A stretch of 64,000 bases of DNA from Fructobacillus papyrifericola. GTDB taxonomy: Bacteria > Bacillota > Bacilli > Lactobacillales > Lactobacillaceae. The notes beneath the pieces are model-generated. The model was not told the origin of the DNA. It saw nothing but the letters and a program-made list of their open reading frames with translations, and did no database searches. Positions 40,618 through 48,117 of the stretch are shown piece by piece. Position 1 is the first letter of the stretch. Each line of letters begins with the position of its first letter. The position numbers were made by a program, and so were the translations under genes. Location: assembly GCF_018437235.1 (NCBI RefSeq), contig NZ_JAAMFJ010000001.1:310001-374000 (forward strand). Reading direction: 5' to 3'.

Positions 40618-40719
40618 TGAGTATTTTTACCTCCAGCTTCGTATCATTTAGCGAGGAGGAAAGAATATTAGTAAGATGGCATGTCATCTTACTAATATTA
40701 GGGTGGAAATTATGTTAAC
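40618..40719 (+). CDS. Possible 33-codon ORF containing a perfect palindrome
   Basis: An ATG at 40618 with AAGGGG five bases upstream opens a 33-codon frame ending TGA-free at a TAA (40717-40719). The product starts MSIFTSSFVSFSEEERILV and has a hydrophobic end WHVILLILGW. A perfect 15-bp inverted repeat lies within the frame. The SD makes translation plausible, but the frame is short and could be chance; a small hydrophobic toxin-like peptide is one possibility. Confidence 0.3.
40664..40699. repeat. Perfect 15-bp inverted repeat (6-nt loop)
   Basis: AATATTAGTAAGATG (40664-40678) and its exact complement CATCTTACTAATATT (40685-40699) flank GCATGT. There is no T-run on either side, so it is not a normal terminator. 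It could be a protein-binding palindrome, a processed RNA hairpin or a mobile-element end. Confidence 0.85.
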
Positions 40720-40779
40720 AAATGATGAATCGTGGAAATCAATATGAGGCCTTTACTAATCGAACAAGGAGATAAGAAC

Positions 40780-41031
40780 ATGACAAAGGACATAAGTGAA
40801 AACAATACAGCTGATTCATTAGAGAGCTTTGGAGCGATTGAAATTACTGCCGAAGACGTTCTGGATACTCGAAAACTGGCAGATAAAATCTTGGTCAACT
40901 TCCTGGGTAACGATAGGGAGACATACCCGGACATATGGAATGAAGACCCTGAAAAGATTGCGGCATTTAACCGTGAAAGCGGTTTATTTGATGATGAGAG
41001 GCTTTATGGCAGGGAACGATATCTTGATTAA
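40780..41031 (+). CDS. Hypothetical acidic protein, 83 aa
   Basis: The ATG at 40780 has AAGGAG at 40767-40772; an in-frame ATG at 40744 is possible but has no SD. The protein is soluble and acidic, with an N-terminal Asn/Ser/Asp-rich segment and helices around EDVLDTRKLADKILVNFL and EKIAAFNRESGLFDDERLYGR. I recognise no family. It lies between the palindrome and a strong terminator inside the AT-rich island, so an accessory role is likely but not deducible. Confidence 0.6.
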   Translation: MTKDISENNTADSLESFGAIEITAEDVLDTRKLADKILVNFLGNDRETYPDIWNEDPEKIAAFNRESGLFDDERLYGRERYLD

Positions 41032-41098
41032 GCAAAGGGTGCCACGTAAAATGCTGATGTACATACAATCGGTGGCCCTAAACCATTTTTAATGTATT

Positions 41099-41129
41099 AA
41101 AAAAGGCGAACTGTGTGTTCGCCTTTTTT
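41099..41129 (+). terminator. Intrinsic terminator after the 83-aa protein gene
   Basis: Perfect 7-bp stem GGCGAAC / GTTCGCC with A6 and T6 flanks and a TGTGT loop. Confidence 0.9.
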
Positions 41130-41130
41130 G

Positions 41131-41199
41131 GTTATTGTGTTTATGCTAAGGGTGATTTAGAGAAGCCTTGAATTTGTAAAAATGAGCCTAAAAAAATAA
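41131..41199 (+). pseudogene. Decayed type I toxin gene (holin-like/TxpA type), 3' remnant
   Basis: The frame ending TAA at 41199 encodes EFVKMSLKK, like the C-terminal end of small holin-like type I toxins. Upstream in the same frame a TAG (41158-41160) interrupts it, and no ATG with an SD and the expected hydrophobic N-terminus is found before the terminator at 41099-41129. The downstream sequence that normally overlaps the antitoxin RNA is well kept. This is read as a toxin that lost its 5' part. The family match is from recalled sequence patterns. Confidence 0.45.
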
Positions 41200-41311
41200 C
41201 CATCTCTGCTTTGGCCGCTCGAGATGATTATTAACTGTAATCTGTAAAGAGCGTCACCACTTTGTGGGTCTGCTATGGGGGATGTGGGGATTGCCACATC
41301 CCTTTCTTTAT
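41190..41311 (-). ncRNA. Antisense antitoxin RNA of a type I toxin-antitoxin module (apparently orphan)
   Basis: A minus-strand promoter has -35 TTGTCC (41341-41346), 17-bp spacer and -10 TATACT (41318-41323). The predicted RNA of about 122 nt starts near 41311. It contains an internal hairpin (GGGATGTGG / CCACATCCC, 41281-41303) and ends in the terminator AATAATCATCTC / GAGATGGTTATT followed by seven T (to 41190). The layout and the segments around 41200-41310 match antitoxin RNAs paired with holin-like (TxpA/RatA-like) toxins. The partner toxin frame appears broken. Confidence 0.6.
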
Positions 41312-41333
41312 GCCTTTAGTATAGCTAGTAAAA

Positions 41334-41440
41334 TATAATCGGACAAGACCCTCTACCGCTTTATGATGAATGAGCATAGAAGGCGTCTTGGATAACTTAT
41401 GACTTTCAAACGCTGCTGCCAGAGGCAAGCGTTTTTTATT
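41334..41440 (+). ncRNA. Candidate small RNA
   Basis: A TATAAT at 41334-41339 would start a + strand RNA near 41347. It has a possible stem (AAGAC-TCTA with TAGA-GTCTT, 41345-41393) and ends in a terminator AAACGCT / AGCGTTT with inner TGCC / GGCA and a T-run near 41434-41440. No frame of convincing length is inside. The -35 is poor, so it may instead be the 3' end of the former toxin message. Confidence 0.35.
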
Positions 41441-41539
41441 TCAATTCTTCATAACGCCAGCTTTGTGGCCATGCTAGATTTAGAAATAAAAGCAAGTTTT
41501 GATTCTGTTCTTCGTAGTATTAGCTAAAGGAGGTCATCA

Positions 41540-42109
41540 ATGGACGATGAAAAAATGATGGCAGTGGCCAGATTGGCAGCCGATATCCGAGCGGGTATCT
41601 TTCGTTTGGAAGATAACCGAGACCTTTTTAGCCGCTTGGAAGGGTTAGGGGTGGAATTGTTGGGCTTTTTTGATCAGCAGATTTCAGCTTTATTGAAGTG
41701 GGATAATGTTACCCACCACCCGATTATTGCGGTTAATGATCGCGATTCGGAAAAGAAGCAGATCTTTTCACTGGCCCATGAGATTGGCCACCTAATCATT
41801 GATTATGGCTGGCTGCCCGAACCCTATAAGAATCCAGAAGAGTTTAGTGAATTAGAGGGCGTTTTAAACGTGACCCATTATCGCCGTGCTGGAAAAAGCC
41901 TCGATGTAAGGACGATTCAAAGGGAAAAGATGATGGACGACTTTGCCAGGAATTTTCTGATGCCTTATCAGGAGGTGGAAAAATGCGATGCAGAAAATGG
42001 GCATCACACAGAAAAGACGATTGAACAATTAGTAGCGCGATATTACGTAAGGGAACTGGTCGCGCGCAAGCAGCTGGGCTTTGTCAGAAAACGAGGTGGG
42101 GAATGGTAG
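41540..42109 (+). CDS. ImmA/IrrE-family zinc metallopeptidase
   Basis: 189 residues with a strong AAAGGAGG SD. The zinc motif HEIGH (about residues 80-84) lies in IFSLAHEIGHLIIDYGW, and the downstream MMDDFARNFLMPYQEVEK segment carries the third ligand region (Glu/Asp-rich helix) of the family. ImmA/IrrE peptidases cleave repressors, as in ICEBs1 ImmA, or act as damage sensors in Deinococcus IrrE. No Cro/CI-type repressor gene is adjacent. Its end overlaps a 52-codon ORF, and a two-helix membrane gene follows, forming a likely three-gene operon. Confidence 0.85.
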   Translation: MDDEKMMAVARLAADIRAGIFRLEDNRDLFSRLEGLGVELLGFFDQQISALLKWDNVTHHPIIAVNDRDSEKKQIFSLAHEIGHLIIDYGWLPEPYKNPEEFSELEGVLNVTHYRRAGKSLDVRTIQREKMMDDFARNFLMPYQEVEKCDAENGHHTEKTIEQLVARYYVRELVARKQLGFVRKRGGEW

Positions 42110-42261
42110 ATTTCACGGATCCTTCCTTCCGGAAGAATCTAGCGAATTTGATTGAGGATTTACGTGCTGATGGACAAAGGGAGACAAATGGTTCAGTAAA
42201 TGATTCCAATAAGATGAGTTTTCATGACCTGCGCGATCAGCAGAGTATTTCCTTTCGATAG
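42103..42261 (+). CDS. Small hydrophilic protein, 52 aa, overlapping ImmA/IrrE gene
   Basis: The ATG at 42103 lies seven bases inside the end of the peptidase gene and is preceded by GAGGTGGGG. The product begins MVDFTDPSFRKNLANLIEDL and ends HDLRDQQSISFR; it is charged, without membrane segments. Overlap and SD support real, coupled translation. It might be a substrate or partner of the peptidase, which is inference. No family recognised. Confidence 0.55.
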   Translation: MVDFTDPSFRKNLANLIEDLRADGQRETNGSVNDSNKMSFHDLRDQQSISFR

Positions 42262-42270
42262 GAAATCATT

Positions 42271-42576
42271 GTGGCCATTAGCGAAGACATTGCCGGTAAG
42301 GCGGCCATTCGAAAACGTTTTTCTACTTTTTACATTTGGTTTTTAACCTGCGTAACGATGTTGATTTTTTATATCATTATCGATCCAATCAATATGCTGT
42401 CAAAGCAATCTAGCTTCTATTCGGATACTTTAAAGATCGCACTTGTTGGGACCTTCTTTGCCACCTTACTTTCGGCCTTCATGGCCATGGTCAAATACGG
42501 CTTTACCGCAGAAAAGCAAATGATTGAACTCTTTGATCTGATTGGCAATGAACCAAGCAAAGGAAAAGAGGAGTGA
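42271..42576 (+). CDS. Two-helix membrane protein, 101 aa
   Basis: A GTG start at 42271 has AGGAA six bases upstream. Two membrane helices are visible: about 20-41 (FYIWFLTCVTMLIFYIIID) and 54-75 (LKIALVGTFFATLLSAFMAM), then a charged cytosolic tail ending EPSKGKEE. It lies nine bases after the 52-codon ORF, so it belongs to the ImmA/IrrE operon. No family recognised. The pairing of a soluble peptidase and a small membrane protein suggests a sensing or toxin-like arrangement, which is untested inference. Confidence 0.65.
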   Translation: MAISEDIAGKAAIRKRFSTFYIWFLTCVTMLIFYIIIDPINMLSKQSSFYSDTLKIALVGTFFATLLSAFMAMVKYGFTAEKQMIELFDLIGNEPSKGKEE

Positions 42577-42652
42577 AGGGGATGAGGCTTTATTTAAAGG
42601 GCTTTTTCGTGTAAAATAGAGAGGACTAAATACACTGATAAAGCAGGTGAAG

Positions 42653-44506
42653 ATGGCTGATTTTACAATTGACCAATTGAAAGAACGACAGAAGCGGATT
42701 CGCAATTTTTCTATCGTGGCCCACATTGACCACGGGAAGTCCACGATTGCCGATCGGATTTTGGAGCAGACCAAGACGGTGGCTGAACGCGACATGCAAA
42801 GCCAGTTGCTGGACACCATGGACCTGGAACGGGAACGTGGGATTACCATCAAGCTGAACGCCGTCGAGGTGAACTACAAGGCAAACGATGGAGAAGAGTA
42901 CATCTTCCACTTGATTGATACGCCAGGGCACGTTGACTTCTCCTATGAGGTTTCCCGCTCCCTTGCCGCTGCTGAGGGGGCCATCTTGGTTGTCGACGCA
43001 GCCCAGGGGGTTGAGGCGCAGACCTTGGCCAACGTTTATTTGGCCATCGATAACGACCTGGAAATCCTGCCGGTTTTGAACAAGATTGACTTGCCATCGG
43101 CCGACGTTCCGAAGGTTAAGCAGGAGATCGAGGACATGATTGGCCTGCCAGCCGACGATGCCGTTTTGGTTTCGGCCAAGAAGGGGATTGGAATCCCGGA
43201 ACTTTTGGAACGAATCGTTTCGGACTTTCCAGCACCGGATGGCGATTTAGAGGCACCGTTGCGAGCCCTGATTTTTGATTCCCAATACGACCCATACCGG
43301 GGCGTTGTGGTCAACATTCGTGTTCGCGAAGGCTTCGTGAAGCCCGGGGACAAAGTCCGTATGATGAACACAGGAGCTGAGTACGAGGTTACCGAAGTCG
43401 GCGTCATGTCACCCGATGCTCAGAAGCGTGACTACCTAATGGCTGGTGACGTTGGTTATTTGACGGCCGCCATTAAAGACATTAGCACGACTCACTCCGG
43501 TGATACGGTGACCTTGGTAAATAATCCAGCTGACGAGCCTTTGCCAGGTTATAAGCCAATGACGCCAATGGTTTATTCCGGTCTGTATCCAGCCGATAAC
43601 GCCAAGTATGGTGACTTGCGGGAAGCCTTGGAAAAGCTGCAGCTAAACGATGCGGCTTTGACTTTTGAACCGGAAACTTCACAGGCCTTGGGCTTTGGTT
43701 TCCGTGTCGGTTTCTTGGGCCTCTTGCACATGGACGTCATTCAAGAACGTTTGGAACGCGAGTTTGACCTTGATTTGGTCACGACGGCACCGTCCGTTAC
43801 CTACCAAGTCAAAACGGTTGACGGTGAAACCTTGATGATTGAAAACCCATCGGAGTTGCCGGAGCCACAAAACATTCGTGAAATTCAAGAACCCTACGTG
43901 CACGCCCAGTTGATGGTCCCAGAAGAATATGTTGGGGCGGTCATGGAACTGGCCCAGCGGAAGCGTGGTGAGTTCGACACGATGGAGTACCTGGATGATA
44001 ACCGGGTCAATGTCAAGTATTACTTGCCATTGTCTGAAATCATCTTTAACTTCTTCGACCGATTAAAGTCATCGACTCGAGGCTTTGCCTCGCTGGATTA
44101 TGAACTGTCGGGCTACCGTCCGGCCGATCTGGTCAAGATCGATATCCTGTTGAATTCGGAGCGGGTTGATGCCCTGTCCTTCATTGTCCACCGGGACTTT
44201 GCTGCGGAACGGGGCCGTATCATTACGGCTAAGCTGAAGGAAATCATTCCTCGACAGAACTTTGAAATCCCCGTTCAGGCGGCCATTGGTAATAAGATTC
44301 TGGCTCGAACGAACATCAAGGCCTACCGAAAGGACGTCACCTCAAAGATCCACACGGGTGATCCGGACCGACGGGCCAAGCTGCTTGATAAGCAGAAGCG
44401 TGGAAAGGCCCGGATGAAGGCTGTTGGAACCGTCACGGTACCACAGGAAGCCTTCATGGCCGTTCTTCGGACGGAAGACGATGAGAAGTTCGCCCGGGGA
44501 AACTAG
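42653..44506 (+). CDS. lepA: Translation elongation factor 4 (LepA)
   Basis: 617 residues from the ATG at 42653; a GTG two codons earlier is possible. G-domain motifs are complete: AHIDHGKST (G1), RGITIK (G2), DTPGH (G3), NKID (G4) and SAKKG (G5). EF-II-like, EFG III/V-like domains follow, and the LepA-specific C-terminus has [26 protein letters not shown]. It acts on the ribosome to back-translocate or remodel stalled complexes. The SD is weak (AGGTGA). The gene marks the return to normal composition after the island. Confidence 0.97.
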   Translation: MADFTIDQLKERQKRIRNFSIVAHIDHGKSTIADRILEQTKTVAERDMQSQLLDTMDLERERGITIKLNAVEVNYKANDGEEYIFHLIDTPGHVDFSYEVSRSLAAAEGAILVVDAAQGVEAQTLANVYLAIDNDLEILPVLNKIDLPSADVPKVKQEIEDMIGLPADDAVLVSAKKGIGIPELLERIVSDFPAPDGDLEAPLRALIFDSQYDPYRGVVVNIRVREGFVKPGDKVRMMNTGAEYEVTEVGVMSPDAQKRDYLMAGDVGYLTAAIKDISTTHSGDTVTLVNNPADEPLPGYKPMTPMVYSGLYPADNAKYGDLREALEKLQLNDAALTFEPETSQALGFGFRVGFLGLLHMDVIQERLEREFDLDLVTTAPSVTYQVKTVDGETLMIENPSELPEPQNIREIQEPYVHAQLMVPEEYVGAVMELAQRKRGEFDTMEYLDDNRVNVKYYLPLSEIIFNFFDRLKSSTRGFASLDYELSGYRPADLVKIDILLNSERVDALSFIVHRDFAAERGRIITAKLKEIIPRQNFEIPVQAAIGNKILARTNIKAYRKDVTSKIHTGDPDRRAKLLDKQKRGKARMKAVGTVTVPQEAFMAVLRTEDDEKFARGN

Positions 44507-44550
44507 GTGTTAACAAGGAATTTTTAAAAGGAACGATTTCTAGTGAATCA

Positions 44551-44579
44551 TTGAAAAAGCGCCTCTTCTGGTTTAGAAT
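44551..44579 (+). promoter_or_regulatory. Promoter of the zinc-type dehydrogenase gene
   Basis: -35 TTGAAA (44551-44556), 17-bp spacer, -10 TAGAAT (44574-44579); start about 44587, then AAAGGAGG SD. Confidence 0.75.
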
Positions 44580-44615
44580 GAAGCTAATTAGAAGAGACCT
44601 TCTAAAGGAGGAACG

Positions 44616-45839
44616 ATGGCTTTTAAATCAATGATGGAATCAATTTCTGACCACTTTCGCCCCAAGATGGACGCGGTTGGGGTAACTCACAACGGCCCTT
44701 TGACGGCTGATGACGCCTTCATTGAACGGTCAGTCAACCAGCCACAACCAAAGCCAGACGAGCTACTCGTTCAGGTGCTGGCCTCCTCGGTCAACCCGGT
44801 CGATGTGAAGATGCGGGCGGGCTACCAGGATAAGGGCGTCTTTCGAATCTTTGGTCTGGACGTTGTCGGTCGCGTTTATGCGGTCGGTGCTGATGTCAAG
44901 GACTTTGCTATTGGTGACCGTGTCTACTATGTGGGTAAGCAACACCATCCCGGTGCCGATGCGGCCTACCAGGTGATCAACGCCAAGATGGTGGCCAAGG
45001 CACCGGAAAAGTTGGATGACGTGTCCGTTGCGGCCATGCCACTGACTTCGGTGACCGCCCACGATATCTTGCACCACGGCTTGCACTTACCGGTCGAAAA
45101 AGACGGTGCCAAGGGCCAGACACTACTGGTTATTAACGGAGCCGGTGGGGTTGGTTCTGTGCTGATTCAGCTGGCTAAGTACCTCGGGATGACGGTGCTG
45201 GCAACGGCCGGAACGGTTGATTCAAAGAAGTGGGTCCGCGAAATGGGGGCCGACCTCGTCTTGGACTACCACAACAACTTGGAACAGCAGCTAAACGACG
45301 CTGGTTATAACCAGGTTGACAGCATTGCCAACCTGCAGGACACGACCGACTACTGGGATTTTATGGTGCGGATGATTCGCCCATACGGTGAATTGGCCTC
45401 CATCGTGGACACGACCGTGCCCGTTGATTTAGGTGAATTGAAGGCCAAGTCGGCCTCCTTCTCCTGGGTCTTCATGTTGGCCCGTGGTAACTTCAACATC
45501 TACTTGGAAGAACAGGGTCAAATCTTGAAGCAAATGGCTGAATTACTGAATGAGGGGATTATCCGCTCAACGGTTACCAAGGTCTATCATGGACTGACGG
45601 CCTACAGCATTCGTTCGGCCTTCCAAGACGTCGCCGGCCACCACGCCATTGGTAAAGTCGTCGTCGACTTTGCCCCAAATATTAAGGCGGCCAACGAAAA
45701 GGGCCGGGGTCTTTCGGACAGTGCCGACCGGGATTCGAATTTCTCGGACGGTCCCGATAACATTTCCGAAAAGAATGGCCAGGCTGAAAAGACTGGTAAG
45801 TCGAAGTTGAATGATGAAAACGCAACGACTCGTTATTAA
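44616..45839 (+). CDS. Zinc-type alcohol dehydrogenase / quinone oxidoreductase family protein
   Basis: 407 residues. The GroES-like N-domain has LASSVNPVDVKMRAGY and FGLDVVGRVYAVGADV-type residues; the Rossmann domain has INGAGGVGSVLIQLAKYLGM near residue 175. The zinc-binding cysteines of classical ADHs are absent, so it belongs to the NADPH quinone-reductase-like (QOR/ZADH2) group of the MDR superfamily. A polar tail of about 45 residues beyond the usual end is rich in Asp, Ser, Asn and Lys. The substrate is unknown. It has its own promoter and terminator. Confidence 0.85.
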   Translation: MAFKSMMESISDHFRPKMDAVGVTHNGPLTADDAFIERSVNQPQPKPDELLVQVLASSVNPVDVKMRAGYQDKGVFRIFGLDVVGRVYAVGADVKDFAIGDRVYYVGKQHHPGADAAYQVINAKMVAKAPEKLDDVSVAAMPLTSVTAHDILHHGLHLPVEKDGAKGQTLLVINGAGGVGSVLIQLAKYLGMTVLATAGTVDSKKWVREMGADLVLDYHNNLEQQLNDAGYNQVDSIANLQDTTDYWDFMVRMIRPYGELASIVDTTVPVDLGELKAKSASFSWVFMLARGNFNIYLEEQGQILKQMAELLNEGIIRSTVTKVYHGLTAYSIRSAFQDVAGHHAIGKVVVDFAPNIKAANEKGRGLSDSADRDSNFSDGPDNISEKNGQAEKTGKSKLNDENATTRY

Positions 45840-45851
45840 ATGACAAACGAA

Positions 45852-45879
45852 GCCGGGGACCGGTTGGTTCCCGGTTTTT
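45852..45879 (+). terminator. Intrinsic terminator after the dehydrogenase gene
   Basis: CCGGGGACC / GGTTCCCGG stem (one G-U) and TTTTT; prmA starts 20 bases later. Confidence 0.8.
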
Positions 45880-45898
45880 GATTGAAAAGGAATGAAAG

Positions 45899-46789
45899 AT
45901 GATAAAGTATCAAAAAGTCAGCTGGCAGGTTGAAAAGGACTTGCAGGACCTCGTTGTTTCGGTCTTGATTGATTTGGGCGCTGATGGCGTCGAGCAGGGT
46001 GACAACCAACTGACCATCTACGAAGACCAGGGCAAGGAAGGTTGGCAAGAACGCCTGCAAACCTATCCGGTCGGCCTGCAGCTCCTGGCCGACCAGGGGC
46101 TAAAACTTTCGGCTGAGCCAATCGAAAACAGTGAATTGGCTTCCGATGAATTTGAAAACGAATGGAAGAACTACTACCACGCCGCCCGTGTAACCAGTCG
46201 CTTTACCGTCGTGCCCGCTTGGGAAGACTACCAAAAGGAGCAGGATTCTGAACAGTTAATTGTGATGGATCCCGACCAGGCCTTTGGTACGGGCACTCAC
46301 CCAACAACGGCGCTCATGCTCCAGGCACTGGAGACGGTTGTTCGCGGGGGTGAAAGGACGATTGATGTTGGAACGGGATCTGGTGTCTTGGCCGTTGCGG
46401 CTAAGCACCTCGGCGTTGGGGCAGTCCTGGCCACCGATATTGACGAAGAAGCCGTTCAAACGGCCAAGGAGAACCTGGCCTTGAATCCTGTCGCAAAGGA
46501 CGTGACCGTGGTGGCTTCGGACTTGATGAAGGATGTGCCGGCTGACTTTGTTGGCGCCGGGGTCGACTTGGTCGTGGCCAACATTCTAGCTGACGTTATC
46601 GAGCCCTTGATTCCACAGGTTCGCCAAGTGCTAAAGCCCGGTGGCAGCTTCCTGGTTTCCGGTATCTATGATGATGTGGCGGCGGGCATTGAAAAGGCCT
46701 TGGTTGAGCACGACTTTTTAATTGAGCAGAAGATGCAGGCCGGTACTTGGCATGCCTATCTTTGCCGTTTGAATCCCGAAAGTAAGTAG
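45899..46789 (+). CDS. prmA: Ribosomal protein L11 methyltransferase
   Basis: 296 residues. The N-terminal L11-recognition domain is followed by the SAM domain: DPDQAFGTGTHPTTALML (substrate/SAM lid), motif I IDVGTGSGVLAVAA, ATDIDEEAV and the post-motif VVANILADVI (NPPY-like NI). It trimethylates several lysines and the N-terminus of L11. The GGAATGAAAG leader contains a modest SD. It forms an operon with rsmE, which starts eight bases after its stop. Confidence 0.95.
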   Translation: MIKYQKVSWQVEKDLQDLVVSVLIDLGADGVEQGDNQLTIYEDQGKEGWQERLQTYPVGLQLLADQGLKLSAEPIENSELASDEFENEWKNYYHAARVTSRFTVVPAWEDYQKEQDSEQLIVMDPDQAFGTGTHPTTALMLQALETVVRGGERTIDVGTGSGVLAVAAKHLGVGAVLATDIDEEAVQTAKENLALNPVAKDVTVVASDLMKDVPADFVGAGVDLVVANILADVIEPLIPQVRQVLKPGGSFLVSGIYDDVAAGIEKALVEHDFLIEQKMQAGTWHAYLCRLNPESK

Positions 46790-46797
46790 GAGGGGCT

Positions 46798-47544
46798 ATG
46801 CACCGCTATTTCTTAGATAAGACCATTCAAGATCAGATGGTTCTTCCAGCCGATCAGCCCGTCTACCACCACTTGGTGCGGGTAAGGCGGACAAAAGTCG
46901 GCGCCAAGGCCGAATTTGTTGATCCGGACCAGCGCTTGGTAATTGGCGAATTGACGGCACTCAGCCCAGAGGGAGTAACCATCGAAGTCCAAGAAGATTT
47001 GGACCAAAAGGTGGAGCTGCCGGTCAAGGTAACGGTCATTGTCTCACCGGTCAAAAACGATCGGACCGACTGGTTCATCCAAAAGGCAACCGAGCTCGGC
47101 GTCGACCGGATTGTCATCACAAAGATGGCGCGAACGGTCGTTGACTGGGGGAAGCAGGAGCCAAAGAAGCAGGCCCGTTTTGAGAAGATTGCCTTAAACG
47201 CAGCCGAGCAATCCCACCGCTTGAAGGTGCCAGAGATTGTCTTCGAAGACTATGCCGCTGCCTTAGCTGAGGAGAAGAACCTTGGTCTGGTGGCCTGGGA
47301 AGAGTCGGCTAAGGAGGGGGAGCAGGCCCAGCTGCTGAAAACGGCCAAGTCCTTGCAAGACGGTCAACGTCTGGCCATTCTCTTTGGCCCAGAAGGGGGC
47401 CTGTCGGATGATGAAGTGGCTGTGCTGGGCGAGAAGGGCTTTTTGCCCGCTGGTCTAGGCCCACGGATTCTTCGTGCCGAAACGGCGCCGCTCTATGCCT
47501 TAGCCGCCTTATCAACGGTTTGGGACCTGGAAGAAAAGCGCTAA
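46798..47544 (+). CDS. rsmE: 16S rRNA m3U1498 methyltransferase
   Basis: 248 residues. The N-terminal PUA-like domain has HHLVRVRRTKVG, and the SPOUT knot domain has KNDRTDWFIQKATELGVDRI, NAAEQSHR, FGPEGGLSDDEV and LGPRILRAETAPLYAL. It adds m3 to U1498 of 16S rRNA in the 30S subunit. TAGGAGGGG forms the SD at the prmA stop. prmA-rsmE is a conserved pair. Confidence 0.96.
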   Translation: MHRYFLDKTIQDQMVLPADQPVYHHLVRVRRTKVGAKAEFVDPDQRLVIGELTALSPEGVTIEVQEDLDQKVELPVKVTVIVSPVKNDRTDWFIQKATELGVDRIVITKMARTVVDWGKQEPKKQARFEKIALNAAEQSHRLKVPEIVFEDYAAALAEEKNLGLVAWEESAKEGEQAQLLKTAKSLQDGQRLAILFGPEGGLSDDEVAVLGEKGFLPAGLGPRILRAETAPLYALAALSTVWDLEEKR

Positions 47545-47562
47545 TTTATCTCTTTTTCTTGC

Positions 47563-47591
47563 TTGCCGGCAAGCCAAAAAGAAACTATAAT
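47563..47591 (+). promoter_or_regulatory. Promoter of the 130-aa membrane protein gene
   Basis: -35 TTGCCG (47563-47568), 17-bp spacer, perfect -10 TATAAT (47586-47591). Confidence 0.8.
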
Positions 47592-47628
47592 AGTGAAAGA
47601 ATATTAGAAAACAACGGGGATACCGATC

Positions 47629-48021
47629 GTGCAAGCAGTTAAAAACCTATTCAAGAAGAGTTTGAGCAAGTGGCTCAGCGCCCTGGTGGTTGTCACCTTA
47701 GTGCTTCCTTACTTGGCTTCGCTCTTCAACGTCTCCACGCTTAGCAAAGTCGTTGTTCTCTATTTCCTTTTGAACGGTGGCTTCGCTTTGGCCTTTGGTT
47801 ACGCCATCCGAAAGCAGGGCTTTCGTTTTTACTACGTCTTCTTACAGCCACTGGTTTTTGCCTTGCTTGCCAACTGGCTCTTTAGCTTTGTAAACGAAAC
47901 CTATGGCTACTACTTGGCCTTCTTGTACCTGGTCTTGACCTTCTTTACTTTCTTGGCCAACACGACAAATGATCCTGACGAAAACGAACTGCCCGTTGAC
48001 GGTGGCTACCAGGATGTCTAA
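47629..48021 (+). CDS. Hypothetical membrane protein, 130 aa
   Basis: The GTG at 47629 is chosen because GGGGA lies upstream and no better start occurs. A basic amphipathic N-terminus is followed by four hydrophobic segments (about 15-35, 40-62, 66-84, 92-110) and an acidic tail (NDPDENELPVDGGYQDV). I recognise no family. It has its own consensus promoter and terminator, so it is a single-gene unit. Role unknown. Confidence 0.7.
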   Translation: MQAVKNLFKKSLSKWLSALVVVTLVLPYLASLFNVSTLSKVVVLYFLLNGGFALAFGYAIRKQGFRFYYVFLQPLVFALLANWLFSFVNETYGYYLAFLYLVLTFFTFLANTTNDPDENELPVDGGYQDV

Positions 48022-48035
48022 GTGAATCATTCCTG

Positions 48036-48062
48036 AAAAAACGCCCAATTTCGGGCGTTTTT
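48036..48062 (+). terminator. Intrinsic terminator after the 130-aa membrane protein gene
   Basis: AAAAACGCCC / GGGCGTTTTT stem with an AATTTC loop. Confidence 0.9.
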
Positions 48063-48117
48063 CTGTTAGACTGTTATAAGGTAAAACACGCATTGATTGA
48101 AATCGGAGGGGACCACC

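Larger units (their letters stand above)
41032..41539. other. 508-bp intergenic region: TA remnant and small-RNA signals
   Basis: No intact protein gene longer than about 20 codons with an SD is seen here. It contains the terminator at 41099-41129, the toxin remnant and antisense RNA (41131-41346), a candidate small RNA (41347-41440), and a final stretch of about 100 bases leading to the AAAGGAGG SD of the ImmA/IrrE gene. Confidence 0.6.

Noticed and set aside
40664-40699. CRISPR or terminator reading of the palindrome
   Set aside because: It occurs once with no repeats or spacers nearby and has no T-run.
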